NCBI GenBank assembly: GCA_024234815.1
Contig: JACKNO010000001.1
Location: 1,612,001-1,676,000, forward strand
DNA: 64,000 bases
Direction of reading: 5' to 3'
Source: Pseudomonadales bacterium
GTDB lineage: Bacteria > Pseudomonadota > Gammaproteobacteria > Pseudomonadales > Halieaceae
Within the stretch, counting starts at the first letter, position 1; each line of letters begins with the position of its first letter. Under the pieces are notes generated by a model. The model had not been told where the DNA came from. It did not search any database and saw nothing but the letters and a program-made list of their open reading frames with translations. Positions 8,801 through 17,347 of this stretch are shown one piece after another. The translations under genes were made by a program, and so were the position numbers.

Positions 8801-9256
8801 TCAGCCCGGTTTACGTTTCCTGGGGGGTTTCTCCCCGACGAGGTAGGAGCGCCCCGGGTCGACCACGAACTTGCCTCGCATTGCGGTCCTTCCCAACAGC
8901 ATCCTGAAACGCATGTTCTCGCGGTCGGTCAGGGTGATCTCGACAGCCTCGGCCCGCTCGCCCAGTTTGACCAGCGTTTCAATGACGAATCGCTCTTCCC
9001 TGTGCCCACCGGAATCCGTGACGGTGCGGCGGTCAATCACCGCAGCTTCGCAGTGTACTTCCTCGTTCAGCGAGCCCTGCCGCGGGTGTATGCCAAAGCG
9101 TACCCAGGGTTTCTCATCTTTCGTGAAAGGCTCCAGGTAGAAAGCGTGAAGGGCGCTGGTGCGTGCCCCCGTATCTATTTTTGCCTTGATATAGTCGATG
9201 CCGAACTCAGGCAGTGCCAACCATTCGCGCCAGCCAAGGTGTTGCTTGTCGTTCAC
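8801..9256 (-). CDS. RimB-like retropepsin-type peptidase (formerly ATP-dependent zinc protease family)
   Basis: A 151-residue protein of the PF05618 type. The conserved GWREWLALPEFGI start, the KIDTGARTSALHA block (Asp-Thr-Gly as in pepsin-like proteases) and the C-terminal LLGRTAMRGKFVVDPGRSYL are all present. Homologues trim or remove glutamate tails placed on ribosomal protein S6 by RimK. The frame is open further upstream; I chose GTG 9256 because AGGA sits eight bases before it and because homologues start near GWREW, with ATG 9283 as the alternative. It precedes the M14 hydrolase by 54 bases on the same strand. Confidence 0.82.
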   Translation of the reverse strand: MNDKQHLGWREWLALPEFGIDYIKAKIDTGARTSALHAFYLEPFTKDEKPWVRFGIHPRQGSLNEEVHCEAAVIDRRTVTDSGGHREERFVIETLVKLGERAEAVEITLTDRENMRFRMLLGRTAMRGKFVVDPGRSYLVGEKPPRKRKPG

Positions 9257-9334
9257 ATTCGCGGTCCTGTTCGAAGCGGGCATGCAAGTTCCCGCCGGCG
9301 TCAATCGTATGCCTGATCCGGGCATGCCAAGATA

Positions 9335-9365
9335 ACCTACCCGGGGAAGGTAGGCTACCTCGGGT
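9335..9365. repeat. Nested palindrome between divergent genes
   Basis: The segment contains AGGTAG (9348-9353) facing CTACCT (9355-9360), nested inside ACCCG (9339-9343) facing CGGGT (9361-9365), with a further CCTACC at 9336. The loop is too short for a good RNA hairpin, so a protein-binding site controlling the protease or the lipoprotein gene is more likely than a terminator. Confidence 0.4.
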
Positions 9366-9480
9366 TAATGCCTTCAGGGGCAAACGTGCTAGAGTCGCGG
9401 TGTGGCTGATAGGCCGTGGTGCCCGTCTGGCGGCGTGCTCCGGCCGGACAGCATCACTTAAATCATCTGGGAGAGTGCGC

Positions 9481-9897
9481 ATGGATTACAGGAAACTGCT
9501 GGTTACGCTTGGCGCGGTTTGTTTCGCCGTAGTGGTCGGGGGCTGTAGTGAAGACTCGGTCGAGAGCGGTAAAAAGAGCGCGGCCAAGGCAACTGAAGCG
9601 GTCAAGGGCGCGGCGGAAGATGTTGCCGATAAAGCCGGCGAGGCGATGGATGCCACCAAAAGGGCGGCTTCTGACGCAGCGGATGCCGCGAGCGATATGG
9701 CCGATAATGCGTCAGACAGCGTGCATGCCATGGCGTCGGACGCCAGTGACGCTACCTCGGAAGCTGCTGATGACTTGAGCGATGCCGCTGCGGACGCCGC
9801 CGCTGCTGCGAGCGATATGGCGGACGATACCAAGGACGCGGCTGAGGAGGCGATGGATCAGGCCTCTGACAAAATGGACGAAATCAAGGAAGGCTGA
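9481..9897 (+). CDS. Alanine/aspartate-rich repeat lipoprotein
   Basis: A 138-residue protein with a lipoprotein signal ending VVVGGC (Cys 22), so the mature protein should be lipid-anchored. The rest is almost entirely a low-complexity amphipathic helix built from Ala, Asp, Lys, Met and Ser, with repeated AASDMADN/AASDMADD and DAADAASD-type units of about eleven residues. Such repeats resemble LEA/apolipoprotein-like helices and Lpp-like lipoproteins, and may give stress or envelope-spacing functions; that is inference. The ATG at 9481 follows GGGAGAG. The open frame upstream (to 9214) overlaps the divergent gene and is rejected. Confidence 0.8.
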   Translation: MDYRKLLVTLGAVCFAVVVGGCSEDSVESGKKSAAKATEAVKGAAEDVADKAGEAMDATKRAASDAADAASDMADNASDSVHAMASDASDATSEAADDLSDAAADAAAAASDMADDTKDAAEEAMDQASDKMDEIKEG

Positions 9898-9928
9898 GCG
9901 TTCCTCACAGTTAAGCCTGCGCCCCGGC

Positions 9929-9951
9929 CCTCGCCCTTTCCGGGCGGGGTT
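9929..9951 (+). terminator. Weak terminator-like hairpin between convergent genes
   Basis: CCTCGCCC (9929-9936) pairs with GGGCGGGG (9942-9949) with one G-T pair, a five-base loop and only TTGT after it. It lies between the convergent lipoprotein and antiporter genes. The T-run is poor, so function is uncertain. Confidence 0.35.
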
Positions 9952-9959
9952 GTCCGGGG

Positions 9960-10934
9960 TCACTTCATGAATACGGTGGTTATCAGGTAACCGGTGTAGG
10001 CTATGTAGCAGGCCAGCAGGCCTGCGGCTTCAAAACGGTTGATACGTCCCGGTCGGTCGGAGTGGCCGATACCGAAAATAAATAATGAGAAGGTCAGTCC
10101 GCCCATTACCAGGATGTCGCGGTTCAGCACGTCCGGGCCAACTGTCATCGGCGAGATAGCGCCGGCAATACCCACCACTGCCAGGGTATTGAACAGGTTG
10201 GACCCCAGGATATTACCCAGGGCAATATCGTGTTCGCCCCTGCGGGTAGCGATGATTGAAGAGGCCAGTTCGGGCAGCGAGGTTCCCACCGCGATGACAG
10301 TCAGTCCGATTATGACATCGCTCACACCGAAAGCGTGTGCGACTTCCACGGCTCCCCATACCAGCACGCGTGAACTGATTATCAGCAGGGTGAGCCCGAT
10401 TCCCAGCCACATGAAGGCGCGGTTGAGTGGCATGCTGTGCAATTCCAGTTCGTGCGCCACTTCCTGGCCCAGGGTATCGGCTTTGTCCCGCATCCCGCGC
10501 CAGATAGTCCAGGCCATCAGGGCCACAAATACCCCCAGCAGTACCCAGGCGTCGGTACGCGTGATAGAGCCGTCCCATACCTGCCAGGCCGCGAGCGCGG
10601 TGATCACCGCGAGCAGGGGCAACTCCTTGCGCAATACCTGGGAGTGTACCGTTATGGGCTTGATCAGCGCGGTCAGTCCCAGCACCAGCGCTATATTGGT
10701 GATATTCGAACCGTAAGCATTACCCAGCGCAATGCCCGGGTTGCCCTGCGAGGCAGCCAGCGCGGATACGACCATTTCCGGCGCAGACGTGCCGAAACCG
10801 ACCACCACCATGCCAATAAGCAGCGGTGGCATACCGAAGTGCCGGGCCACGCAGGCTGAGCCTTCCACGAACCGGTCCGCGCTCCATACCAGGATCGCAA
10901 GTCCGATTACTATTGCGGTAAACGCCAGGGTCAT
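9960..10934 (-). CDS. YrbG-type calcium/sodium antiporter
   Basis: A 324-residue inner-membrane exchanger of the Ca2+/cation antiporter superfamily. Two inverted alpha repeats are easy to see: VVGFGTSAPEMVVSALAA with GNAYGSNITNIALVLG in the first half, and IAVGTSLPELASSIIA with GNILGSNLFNTLAVVG in the second. These hold the ion-binding Glu and Asn/Ser residues. Around ten hydrophobic segments are present, as expected. It probably exports Ca2+ in exchange for Na+, helping calcium homeostasis in a saline habitat. It stands alone, with the lipoprotein gene converging on it. Confidence 0.92.
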   Translation of the reverse strand: MTLAFTAIVIGLAILVWSADRFVEGSACVARHFGMPPLLIGMVVVGFGTSAPEMVVSALAASQGNPGIALGNAYGSNITNIALVLGLTALIKPITVHSQVLRKELPLLAVITALAAWQVWDGSITRTDAWVLLGVFVALMAWTIWRGMRDKADTLGQEVAHELELHSMPLNRAFMWLGIGLTLLIISSRVLVWGAVEVAHAFGVSDVIIGLTVIAVGTSLPELASSIIATRRGEHDIALGNILGSNLFNTLAVVGIAGAISPMTVGPDVLNRDILVMGGLTFSLFIFGIGHSDRPGRINRFEAAGLLACYIAYTGYLITTVFMK

Positions 10935-11019
10935 ACCTTTTTGATGTCTCCGTTCAGGATTGGTGATACGAGTTACAATTGTAGCTTGGCGCGGCGCGAG
11001 CGTAACGCAGCTTTTACAA

Positions 11020-11871
11020 TTATCGGAAGATCACACTTACAACAGGGTCTTCAGGCAGGCCCAGGTACTGCACCTCCACCGCGAGTCCAGGCCGTGGTTG
11101 CAGCAAGCGGGAGAAAGATCCGAGGCTCACCAGGTCGCCCGGTTTGAGCGCCAGGCCGGCCCGGGCGAGGTCGGATGCCAGCCAGATCACCGCGTTCAAG
11201 GGATTTCCCAGCACATCCTGGCCCTGCCCGCGATCGAGCTCGACGCCGTCGCCACGCACTATGACCTGCATCGTTTCCAGTGACTTGCCGAAGCCCTTGC
11301 CCGGCGATACCGGGATGGGTCTTCCCATAACGCCAAGGCGCGCGCCGACGTTGATGGCGATGATTCCTGCGCCATCCAGTTCTTTGGGTTCGCTCACCAT
11401 CAGGTCGGGAAGCTCTATAAAGGGGATTACCTGGTCAATCGCTCGCAGTACTTCGCCGGGATTGGTGGCGCGGTTGATTGCGGAATCGCTGACCCGTACC
11501 AGCAGGTCAGCCTCAAACAATGGGCGGGCGCCGAACGCTGCGGGTACATCGGCGCCGCTTGCCAGCAGCATTGGCGCATAGAGTGTGCCCCGCACCGGAG
11601 AATTGTGCCGGAAGCGTTGCTGCACCGCCGCGTTGGTCAGGCCCGCTTTATAACCGGCCGGCTCGCCGTAACGGGCCGCCATTTTTGCATTGAATTTGTC
11701 GCGGCTGCACTCGCCCTCGGAGGCTGTCAGCCCCACGGGGTTAGCTGCGGGAACTCCGGCTTCGTAAGCGGAGAACAATGCAGCGACGTCTGTGTCGGAC
11801 AGGCAGGTTGCGAGCGCAGGCGGCGCGATGATGCCCAGTCCGAGCAGTGCCGCTGACAGAATCCTGTGCAT
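11020..11871 (-). CDS. Exported 2-keto-4-pentenoate hydratase-like protein
   Basis: A 283-residue protein with an N-terminal signal peptide (MHRILSAALLGLGIIAPPALA, then Thr-Cys) followed by a fold like MhpD/2-oxopent-4-enoate hydratase and the fumarylacetoacetase superfamily. Matching blocks are GYKAGLTN, FEADLLVRVSDSA and IPFIELPDL, and FGKSLE and DVLGNPLNAVIWLA. Ordinary members are cytoplasmic enzymes of aromatic meta-cleavage pathways; export is unusual. Metal-binding Glu residues appear to be kept (FEADL, FIELPD). It lies just downstream of the glycosyltransferase-like gene on the same strand (18 bases), hinting at co-transcription. Its real substrate in the envelope is unknown. Confidence 0.75.
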   Translation of the reverse strand: MHRILSAALLGLGIIAPPALATCLSDTDVAALFSAYEAGVPAANPVGLTASEGECSRDKFNAKMAARYGEPAGYKAGLTNAAVQQRFRHNSPVRGTLYAPMLLASGADVPAAFGARPLFEADLLVRVSDSAINRATNPGEVLRAIDQVIPFIELPDLMVSEPKELDGAGIIAINVGARLGVMGRPIPVSPGKGFGKSLETMQVIVRGDGVELDRGQGQDVLGNPLNAVIWLASDLARAGLALKPGDLVSLGSFSRLLQPRPGLAVEVQYLGLPEDPVVSVIFR

Positions 11872-11889
11872 GGAGAAGCCTCGGTGTGG

Positions 11890-13758
11890 TTAAAGGGGCA
11901 GGAGCTTCCGCGAACTGATCAATTTATCGGTCAGCGCGGTTGCGACCCCGCGCATCTCCGGCCAGGCATCAAGTGCGTCGGCAAATCCCTGCGCCAGCCG
12001 TCGGAACTCGGCGAGCAGTTCCTGCTCGCTGGCCTCGGGGGGAACTCCCGGAATCTCCCTGGGACTGTGTGCCGTGGTGAACGCTTTCTGTACCTCCTCG
12101 ATGCCGCGCTTCAGGTAGGCCTGCCATTCACCTGAGGGGGTTTGCTGGGCGCGGGCAAACTGGTTTTGCAGAATATTGAGCTGGTCGGCGTGGCCCCTGG
12201 CAAGCCCGGTTCGATAATCCAGCATCAAGTCCGCGTCTGAGCGCACCGCCAGCCGCTGGGCCTCGCGGGCCAGGCGCTGCAGATTGTATTGCGGATCGGT
12301 CTGGTCGCTGTAGTTGATCTGTGCCGTCAGGTTGCGAACCAGCAACGCGATGCATCCCCTGGCCACGATACTGCTGTTCAGGTCCAGCGCACGCTCCTCC
12401 ATCGGCAAGTGGGGGATGCTGAAGGGGTATTCCAGCGTGACACTGTCGTGATGCATGGCCAGCAACATCGCTCCGAACAGCAGGTCCTCGCCGCGGAATG
12501 CGGGGAAGTAGGGCGGTAGCAGGCAGCTATTGTCCAGTCCGGTGAGCTGTGACAGGAAGGGCATCTTGTAGATATTCGGGCGCGTGCTGCCCAGCCAGTT
12601 AAGCTTGTTCTGCAAGGCCTGTTCCATGCCGTGCGGAGCCTCCAGCAAGCGCTCTATTGTGTCTTCGCTCTGGTACATCACCCAATGGTCGTTATTCGTA
12701 CCCGGGTCCCCAAGGGTGCCGCACTGGGTGACCATGACCGGAGACTGTGCCGTCAGTACGTTGGCCAGTGCGGCGTTGGTGTTGTGCAGTTGGGCGATCT
12801 TCAGCGACCCCTTGTTGAGGGTCTGCAGGGCGTGGCCCAGGGTACTGCCCAGTAGTGAAGCGTGCGCACTGAGGGGGTCGAAGTCCGCGGACGGGCCGCT
12901 GTCCAGCAGCGCGGCCTGGCTTTCAAAAAAAGCCGCCTTGCGCATACCGCCGCTGCCGATGCCAATTCCCTCTTCCCGGATGGGCGGCAGCAGCGCCTGG
13001 CAGAGAATGTCATCGTCCATCACGATGGCGCGATAGCCGACTGACAGCAAAAGGCATAGTGTCCTGGAGCGGCCGTAGGTTTTCTGGTCCAGCCACTGGG
13101 CCGGGTCCAGCAGGAAGCGGATTCCCGCTTCATGTTCTGGCAGGGACGTGGTCAGGCCGGACAACAGCTCTGCCTGTGCCTCCTGTCCCACGTAGAACAT
13201 TTCCCTGGCGCTGCGCATGTTGAACTTTGCAACCGCCTCGCGGTTGCTTTCGCGGTTGCCGGGATCGCGGGAGTCGTCCACGAGAAACAGTGCGTCGTGA
13301 TGACTCAGTTTGCCAATGCGGAGCATGGAGTCCAGCAGGCGTTCCACCGCCGCGGGCCTGTCGCAAGTGATGATTAGCACCCGGGTTGGGGGTAACTGTC
13401 GCGGCGCCGGTTGCTCCAGCTTTGCGCATACATCCGTCGCCCGCAATAACATACCGGCCGCTTGCAGGCTGTTGAGGGCGCCGATAGCCATTTCCATATT
13501 GCCGTTCAACTCCGCACGCGTATTGGCAAGGTGTCTCGCATGCGCTTCGAGTGTGTCAAAGTTGGTGCAGGTTTTGAGACCCTCGACCACGGAGGCGGAC
13601 AGGATCTGCTGGTTGCCGTTCTGGCGATTGATGGCGAGGGTCATCCCCGCATTGATGGGGATCAACTCGCAATCGGCAAAGGCGAAAAGATCCGTCTCAC
13701 CCGTTGTAGCCGTTTTGTCCTGGTTACGCGAGGCGGCTGTGCTTATGTCGTCAGTCAT
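11890..13758 (-). CDS. Large glycosyltransferase-like protein of unknown function
   Basis: A 622-residue soluble protein. The N-terminal 90 residues (FADCELIPINAGMTLAI and SASVVEGLKTCTNFDTLEAH) look like a small PqqD-like helical/winged module. From about residue 115 there is a Rossmann-like GT-A start, TRVLIITCDRPAAVERLLDS, then LFLVDDSRDP and, around residue 250, AIVMDDDILCQ with an Asp triad that could bind a metal and nucleotide sugar. The C-terminal 150 residues are helical. ATG 13758 follows AAGG; the longer frame to 13806 is not favoured. No close family comes to mind, so glycosyl transfer is an inference from the fold-like motifs. Confidence 0.7.
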   Translation of the reverse strand: MTDDISTAASRNQDKTATTGETDLFAFADCELIPINAGMTLAINRQNGNQQILSASVVEGLKTCTNFDTLEAHARHLANTRAELNGNMEMAIGALNSLQAAGMLLRATDVCAKLEQPAPRQLPPTRVLIITCDRPAAVERLLDSMLRIGKLSHHDALFLVDDSRDPGNRESNREAVAKFNMRSAREMFYVGQEAQAELLSGLTTSLPEHEAGIRFLLDPAQWLDQKTYGRSRTLCLLLSVGYRAIVMDDDILCQALLPPIREEGIGIGSGGMRKAAFFESQAALLDSGPSADFDPLSAHASLLGSTLGHALQTLNKGSLKIAQLHNTNAALANVLTAQSPVMVTQCGTLGDPGTNNDHWVMYQSEDTIERLLEAPHGMEQALQNKLNWLGSTRPNIYKMPFLSQLTGLDNSCLLPPYFPAFRGEDLLFGAMLLAMHHDSVTLEYPFSIPHLPMEERALDLNSSIVARGCIALLVRNLTAQINYSDQTDPQYNLQRLAREAQRLAVRSDADLMLDYRTGLARGHADQLNILQNQFARAQQTPSGEWQAYLKRGIEEVQKAFTTAHSPREIPGVPPEASEQELLAEFRRLAQGFADALDAWPEMRGVATALTDKLISSRKLLPL

Positions 13759-13882
13759 TGGCGGGCCTTGGTAAGTCGGGGTTGGCCACAAGTTTAGGGG
13801 AAGCACTGAACGTAAAAAAGGGCTGCGCCCGGAAAACCGGCCGATTGCGCCGAACGTTGGCGAGATTCGCCAGGCGCCGCTG

Positions 13883-14365
13883 TCAGCGCGGGGCTTTACC
13901 GGCGAACACGACTTTGGCGGTATTTTCCCGCAACTCGCAGGTATAGGTGGAATTTACCTCGCAAACGCTGGCGCTGATCAACCAGCGCCCGTCCAGCTTG
14001 CGATACTCGTCCCTGTAGCAAGCGCCCAGTTGGGTAACGGTCTGTTGCCGGGTATCTATCAGGTGGTAGTACAGGCCCCAGGTACCGGCGGCGTTGCCGT
14101 CATCGAGCAGGTCGATGCGGGGATTCTGGGCGTGATGCATCTCCACCATGAAATCGTGGCAGGCGAGCCGGGTAAACACCGCCACCAACTCCTCGCGCCT
14201 GCTGAATGTCCCGACCTGTCCAAAATCGATATGCAGGGGGCCGGGCACAAAACACTCCAGCACCTTGTCCGGCTGCTTGCTGTCGCAGAAGAACAGGTAG
14301 TCGTACTTCAGGCGCTTGATTTCTTCTATATCCTCCAGTGCCTGGATGCGTTTGGCTATATCCAT
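13883..14365 (-). CDS. SnoaL/NTF2-like domain protein
   Basis: A 160-residue protein with the pattern of the SnoaL-like (NTF2 fold) family: an N-terminal helix (RIQALEDIEEIKRLKYDYLFFCD) leading into a curved beta sheet with HIDFGQVGTF, VEMHHAQNPRIDLLDDGNAAGTWGLYYHLID and GCYRDEYRKLDGRWLISA. Members include polyketide cyclases, scytalone dehydratase-like and ring-hydroxylation small-subunit-like enzymes, and many have unknown substrates. It lies 12 bases after the epimerase gene on the same strand and is very probably co-transcribed with it, so both likely act on the same small molecule. Confidence 0.83.
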   Translation of the reverse strand: MDIAKRIQALEDIEEIKRLKYDYLFFCDSKQPDKVLECFVPGPLHIDFGQVGTFSRREELVAVFTRLACHDFMVEMHHAQNPRIDLLDDGNAAGTWGLYYHLIDTRQQTVTQLGACYRDEYRKLDGRWLISASVCEVNSTYTCELRENTAKVVFAGKAPR

Positions 14366-14377
14366 AAACCGTTCCTG

Positions 14378-15310
14378 TCATTGCCGGGATTTCAGTACCT
14401 GCGGCGCCAGGCACTGCAACTGGCGCCGGATACCGTCGCGCCAGTCCACCCTGGTTTCGCCGATCAGCTCGTGCATCCTGGTGGTGTCGATATGCAGGCT
14501 GCCAAACGCGGTTTCCGTTTCATTGAAGATGGCTTCAAAACCGGTGAGCTCGGTGATGTAGGCGCACCACTGTTCGATACTGGTTTTGCTGGAGCCGCCA
14601 AAATTCGTGGTGGTGACCTGCGGCGTGGCGGCGGCCAGCAGATACGGGATTTTTTCAATGTAATCGTCGGCATGCAGCAGATTGTAGTAATTGGGCCCCT
14701 GCGGATGAATGTCGATCGGAATGCCGCCCTGCATCATCAACATGTGGTAGTACATCCAGCCGCCGTTGTCCCCGTAGGGCACGCTCAGCCGGGCGATAGT
14801 GGTGGGAATATTCTGCTGCCTGGCCACAAAGCGGCAGACCGTTTCAGCGGCAATCTTGGAGATGCTGTACGTGGGAAACATGGCGCGGTGGTTGTCACCC
14901 AGTGGGTCGCTTTCCCTGCGGGGTTCCTGTCCGCTGTACTGGTATACCGCGGTGGAGGAAAAATGCAGGAATGCGCGAACCTTGCGGCAATGGCTCATCA
15001 GAAAACCCAGGCCCTCGGCGTTCGCAGCGAGGTCGTATTCGAAGTCGCCGCTCTTGACGACCGCGAAATTCAATACATAGTCAAAGTCATCCGGAATGAG
15101 GGCAATCGCGTCCGGATCAGCCAGGTCCGCCCGCAGTAGCGTTGCCCCCATGGCTTCCATGTCGGCCACATCCTGCTCCTTGCTGAAGCGGGCCAGGGCG
15201 TAAACGTCGGCGATTCTCGCGTAGTGTTCCACGACTGGCCGGGCTACCTGCCCGGTGGGGCCGGTGACCAGAATTTTGGTGCCGGAAAGATTGACGGGGG
15301 TGACGGGCAT
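14378..15310 (-). CDS. NAD-dependent epimerase/dehydratase-family protein
   Basis: A 310-residue extended SDR. The N-terminal nucleotide-binding motif is ILVTGPTGQVARPVVEHY, a slight variant of GxxGxxG, followed by DLADPD and the catalytic YSISKIAAE (YxxxK). HFSSTAVYQYSG provides the catalytic Ser/Thr. The GTG/ATG choice is clear: ATG 15310 has AGGA at good spacing, while the frame to 15391 is only open by chance. It is translated just ahead of the SnoaL-like protein. Sugar-nucleotide or steroid/isoprenoid substrates are both possible; nothing in the neighbourhood decides. Confidence 0.88.
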   Translation of the reverse strand: MPVTPVNLSGTKILVTGPTGQVARPVVEHYARIADVYALARFSKEQDVADMEAMGATLLRADLADPDAIALIPDDFDYVLNFAVVKSGDFEYDLAANAEGLGFLMSHCRKVRAFLHFSSTAVYQYSGQEPRRESDPLGDNHRAMFPTYSISKIAAETVCRFVARQQNIPTTIARLSVPYGDNGGWMYYHMLMMQGGIPIDIHPQGPNYYNLLHADDYIEKIPYLLAAATPQVTTTNFGGSSKTSIEQWCAYITELTGFEAIFNETETAFGSLHIDTTRMHELIGETRVDWRDGIRRQLQCLAPQVLKSRQ

Positions 15311-15446
15311 TATGCTTTCCTGTAAATCAATGTGTGATTTGTTGCCTGCCACGCAGTATAAGTACAGGCCCATCCCCCGGCAATGAGACACAACCGCAAC
15401 GCCCCGGGAAGGGATGGTCTAGAATAAGCCCCGGGGGTAGGCAAAG

Positions 15447-16691
15447 ATGGCGAGACTGGTATTTCGATTCGACCCGGAACTGTCGTGGAAGTCCTGGACT
15501 GCCATCGGCCTTTTCTGCTGTGGCTTTGTCGGCTTGCTGCTTGGTGTGGGCGTCAGTGAGCGCCCCGGGTTGCCCGAGGCGGATATCTTCACCAAGGCCT
15601 ACTACGCTTTCGGCCTTTTCGTGTTGGGAGGGCTTGATCTGGGCACGCCCAGCGGTGGGCCCACTTACGGCAGGTTTCTGCTGTGGGTAGCCTATTTTGG
15701 AGCGCCGACCTGGACCGCATCCGCCGTTTTCGAAACGATCCTGCACGCCCTGCGCCCGCCGGTCTGGCGGGTGGGGCGTATCAAGAACAAGATTGTGATA
15801 CTCGGTGGCGGGGAGCTCACGCTTGTCTTTTTGAACAGGATTACCGCCAGCGTCAACGCGCGCCGGGTCGTTGTCATCGTTGACGAGGATCGGCACCCCC
15901 ATCTCAGCGAACTGCGCTCATACAAGGGCGTGCGGGTTTACGTTGTCGCCCGGGAGCAGATGCATCGCCTGCACCACTACCCACTGCACAAGGCGAGCAA
16001 GTTCCTGCTGCTGAGCGAGAACGACGAGATCAATTTTGAGGTGGCGAGCATCCTGCTGGACAACGATCCGGCCCTGGGACCCAAGATCGTGTACCACGTA
16101 TCCAACCTGCGATTTTTACGGGTTTTGCATGACAGCAGGGTAGTAAGCCAATGTACGACCTTCAATCAATACGAGCTGGCCGCCACCCAGCTGGCCAGGG
16201 AGCGCCTGATGAGGCGCTTCAAGGCAACGGAATACAGGGACACCGTGGTGCTCGCCGGTTTCGGCAGTTTTGGCCAGAGTATCCTCGAGCAGCTGGAGCG
16301 GCACGCATCGGGCGAGTTCAGCCGGGTGGCGATCATCGATCTGGATGCGGAGCAACAAGCCCTGATATCAGAGGAACAACTGGTCACCGAGCGCAAATAC
16401 AAACGCTACACCTACGAGGGCGATATCGACGACCCGGACGTTTGGCAGCGTTTGTTCAGGGAAGTGGTGACGGGCCGGGAGGAGCCGGTATTCGTCATCA
16501 CCACCGGCGACGACGAAACCAACCTGCGCTGCGCCATCTGGCTGCGCAAGCAGTACCGCAATGCGTTGATCATCTCGCGAACCATGGCGCCTTCATACTT
16601 CGCCAAGGGGGTATGTGAGGAACACGACGTGGTTAGCGTAAATACGGCGGAACTTGTCGAGGCCTCGATCCCCCACGCCTGGTATCGCTAG
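15447..16691 (+). CDS. Two-TM channel-like protein with two RCK (TrkA-N) domains
   Basis: A 414-residue membrane protein. Residues about 15-36 (WTAIGLFCCGFVGLLLGVGV) and 80-102 (RFLLWVAYFGAPTWTASAVFE) form two hydrophobic segments that enclose a re-entrant-like stretch FGLFVLGGLDLGTPSGGPTY. Two Rossmann-type RCK domains follow: KIVILGGGELTLVFLNRI and TVVLAGFGSFGQSILEQLE. This is the layout of prokaryotic ligand-gated K+ channels, but the TVGYG filter is missing and LGTPSGGP occupies its place. It may conduct another ion or act as a nucleotide-sensing membrane protein. It is divergent from the epimerase gene and stands alone. Confidence 0.78.
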   Translation: MARLVFRFDPELSWKSWTAIGLFCCGFVGLLLGVGVSERPGLPEADIFTKAYYAFGLFVLGGLDLGTPSGGPTYGRFLLWVAYFGAPTWTASAVFETILHALRPPVWRVGRIKNKIVILGGGELTLVFLNRITASVNARRVVVIVDEDRHPHLSELRSYKGVRVYVVAREQMHRLHHYPLHKASKFLLLSENDEINFEVASILLDNDPALGPKIVYHVSNLRFLRVLHDSRVVSQCTTFNQYELAATQLARERLMRRFKATEYRDTVVLAGFGSFGQSILEQLERHASGEFSRVAIIDLDAEQQALISEEQLVTERKYKRYTYEGDIDDPDVWQRLFREVVTGREEPVFVITTGDDETNLRCAIWLRKQYRNALIISRTMAPSYFAKGVCEEHDVVSVNTAELVEASIPHAWYR

Positions 16692-16749
16692 GTGTGTCGT
16701 CGGGGATATCGTTAAGGGGCATCATGAGGGAGTGTCGATCGGGCGGTGC

Positions 16750-17076
16750 TCAGCTGCGCCCAAAATCGCACTCGCGCTCGGCCGCATCGCGCAGCTCGCT
16801 GCGGTCACTGTTGGCCAGCAGCTGATTGAAACGCGCCTTGCCGGCTTCATACTCCTGCTCGTTCAACTTGCCAAGCTTGAACTGGTCGTGGGCGGCGCGG
16901 TTCCAGATCATCCACATCTGGATGCGTATGGCGTCTTTCACTTCATTCGTGGCAAGGCCTGAGTAGGCAAAGCCCCTGCAAAAGCTGGGATTCTCCAGCG
17001 GTTTCTGTTCCCACGGCCAGTCAAATGCCTGGGCTGGAACGGCAAGAATCATCAGGATAAAAATCATCTGTCTCAT
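16750..17076 (-). CDS. Small exported protein, function unknown
   Basis: A 108-residue protein with a signal peptide (MRQMIFILMILAVPAQA, cleaved before FDWPWEQ). The mature part is helical, contains two cysteines (NPSFCRGF and AERECDFG) and is rich in Glu, Lys and Asn. ATG 17076 is preceded by GGGGAG. No family is recognised. It converges with the RCK channel-like gene and is divergent from the DUF1538 operon. Confidence 0.7.
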   Translation of the reverse strand: MRQMIFILMILAVPAQAFDWPWEQKPLENPSFCRGFAYSGLATNEVKDAIRIQMWMIWNRAAHDQFKLGKLNEQEYEAGKARFNQLLANSDRSELRDAAERECDFGRS

Positions 17077-17347
17077 GGTGCAATCTCCCCTTTTTTGTGT
17101 GGCCCCTACAGTAGACGAGCTGGACAGTCGCATGAGGTTACCCGTGCCAAATAGTGAGGAATGCGCCAGTTGAAGTCAATGCGGGCGCCGCAGCATCGTT
17201 CCTGATCGCCATCGATGTCCCAACTTCACCGTTACTTTCGCGCGAAAATGCATCACCGGGAGAAAAAACGGCCATTTTGTTCGGGTAGGTCAATATTCCG
17301 GGGAGGTACCACTGCTATGCTGGCTTCTTCAGCAGTAAGAGGTTGCC

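Noticed and set aside
14030..15139. Long plus-strand frame of 369 codons
   Set aside because: It is antisense to both the SnoaL-like and epimerase genes, which have intact motifs.
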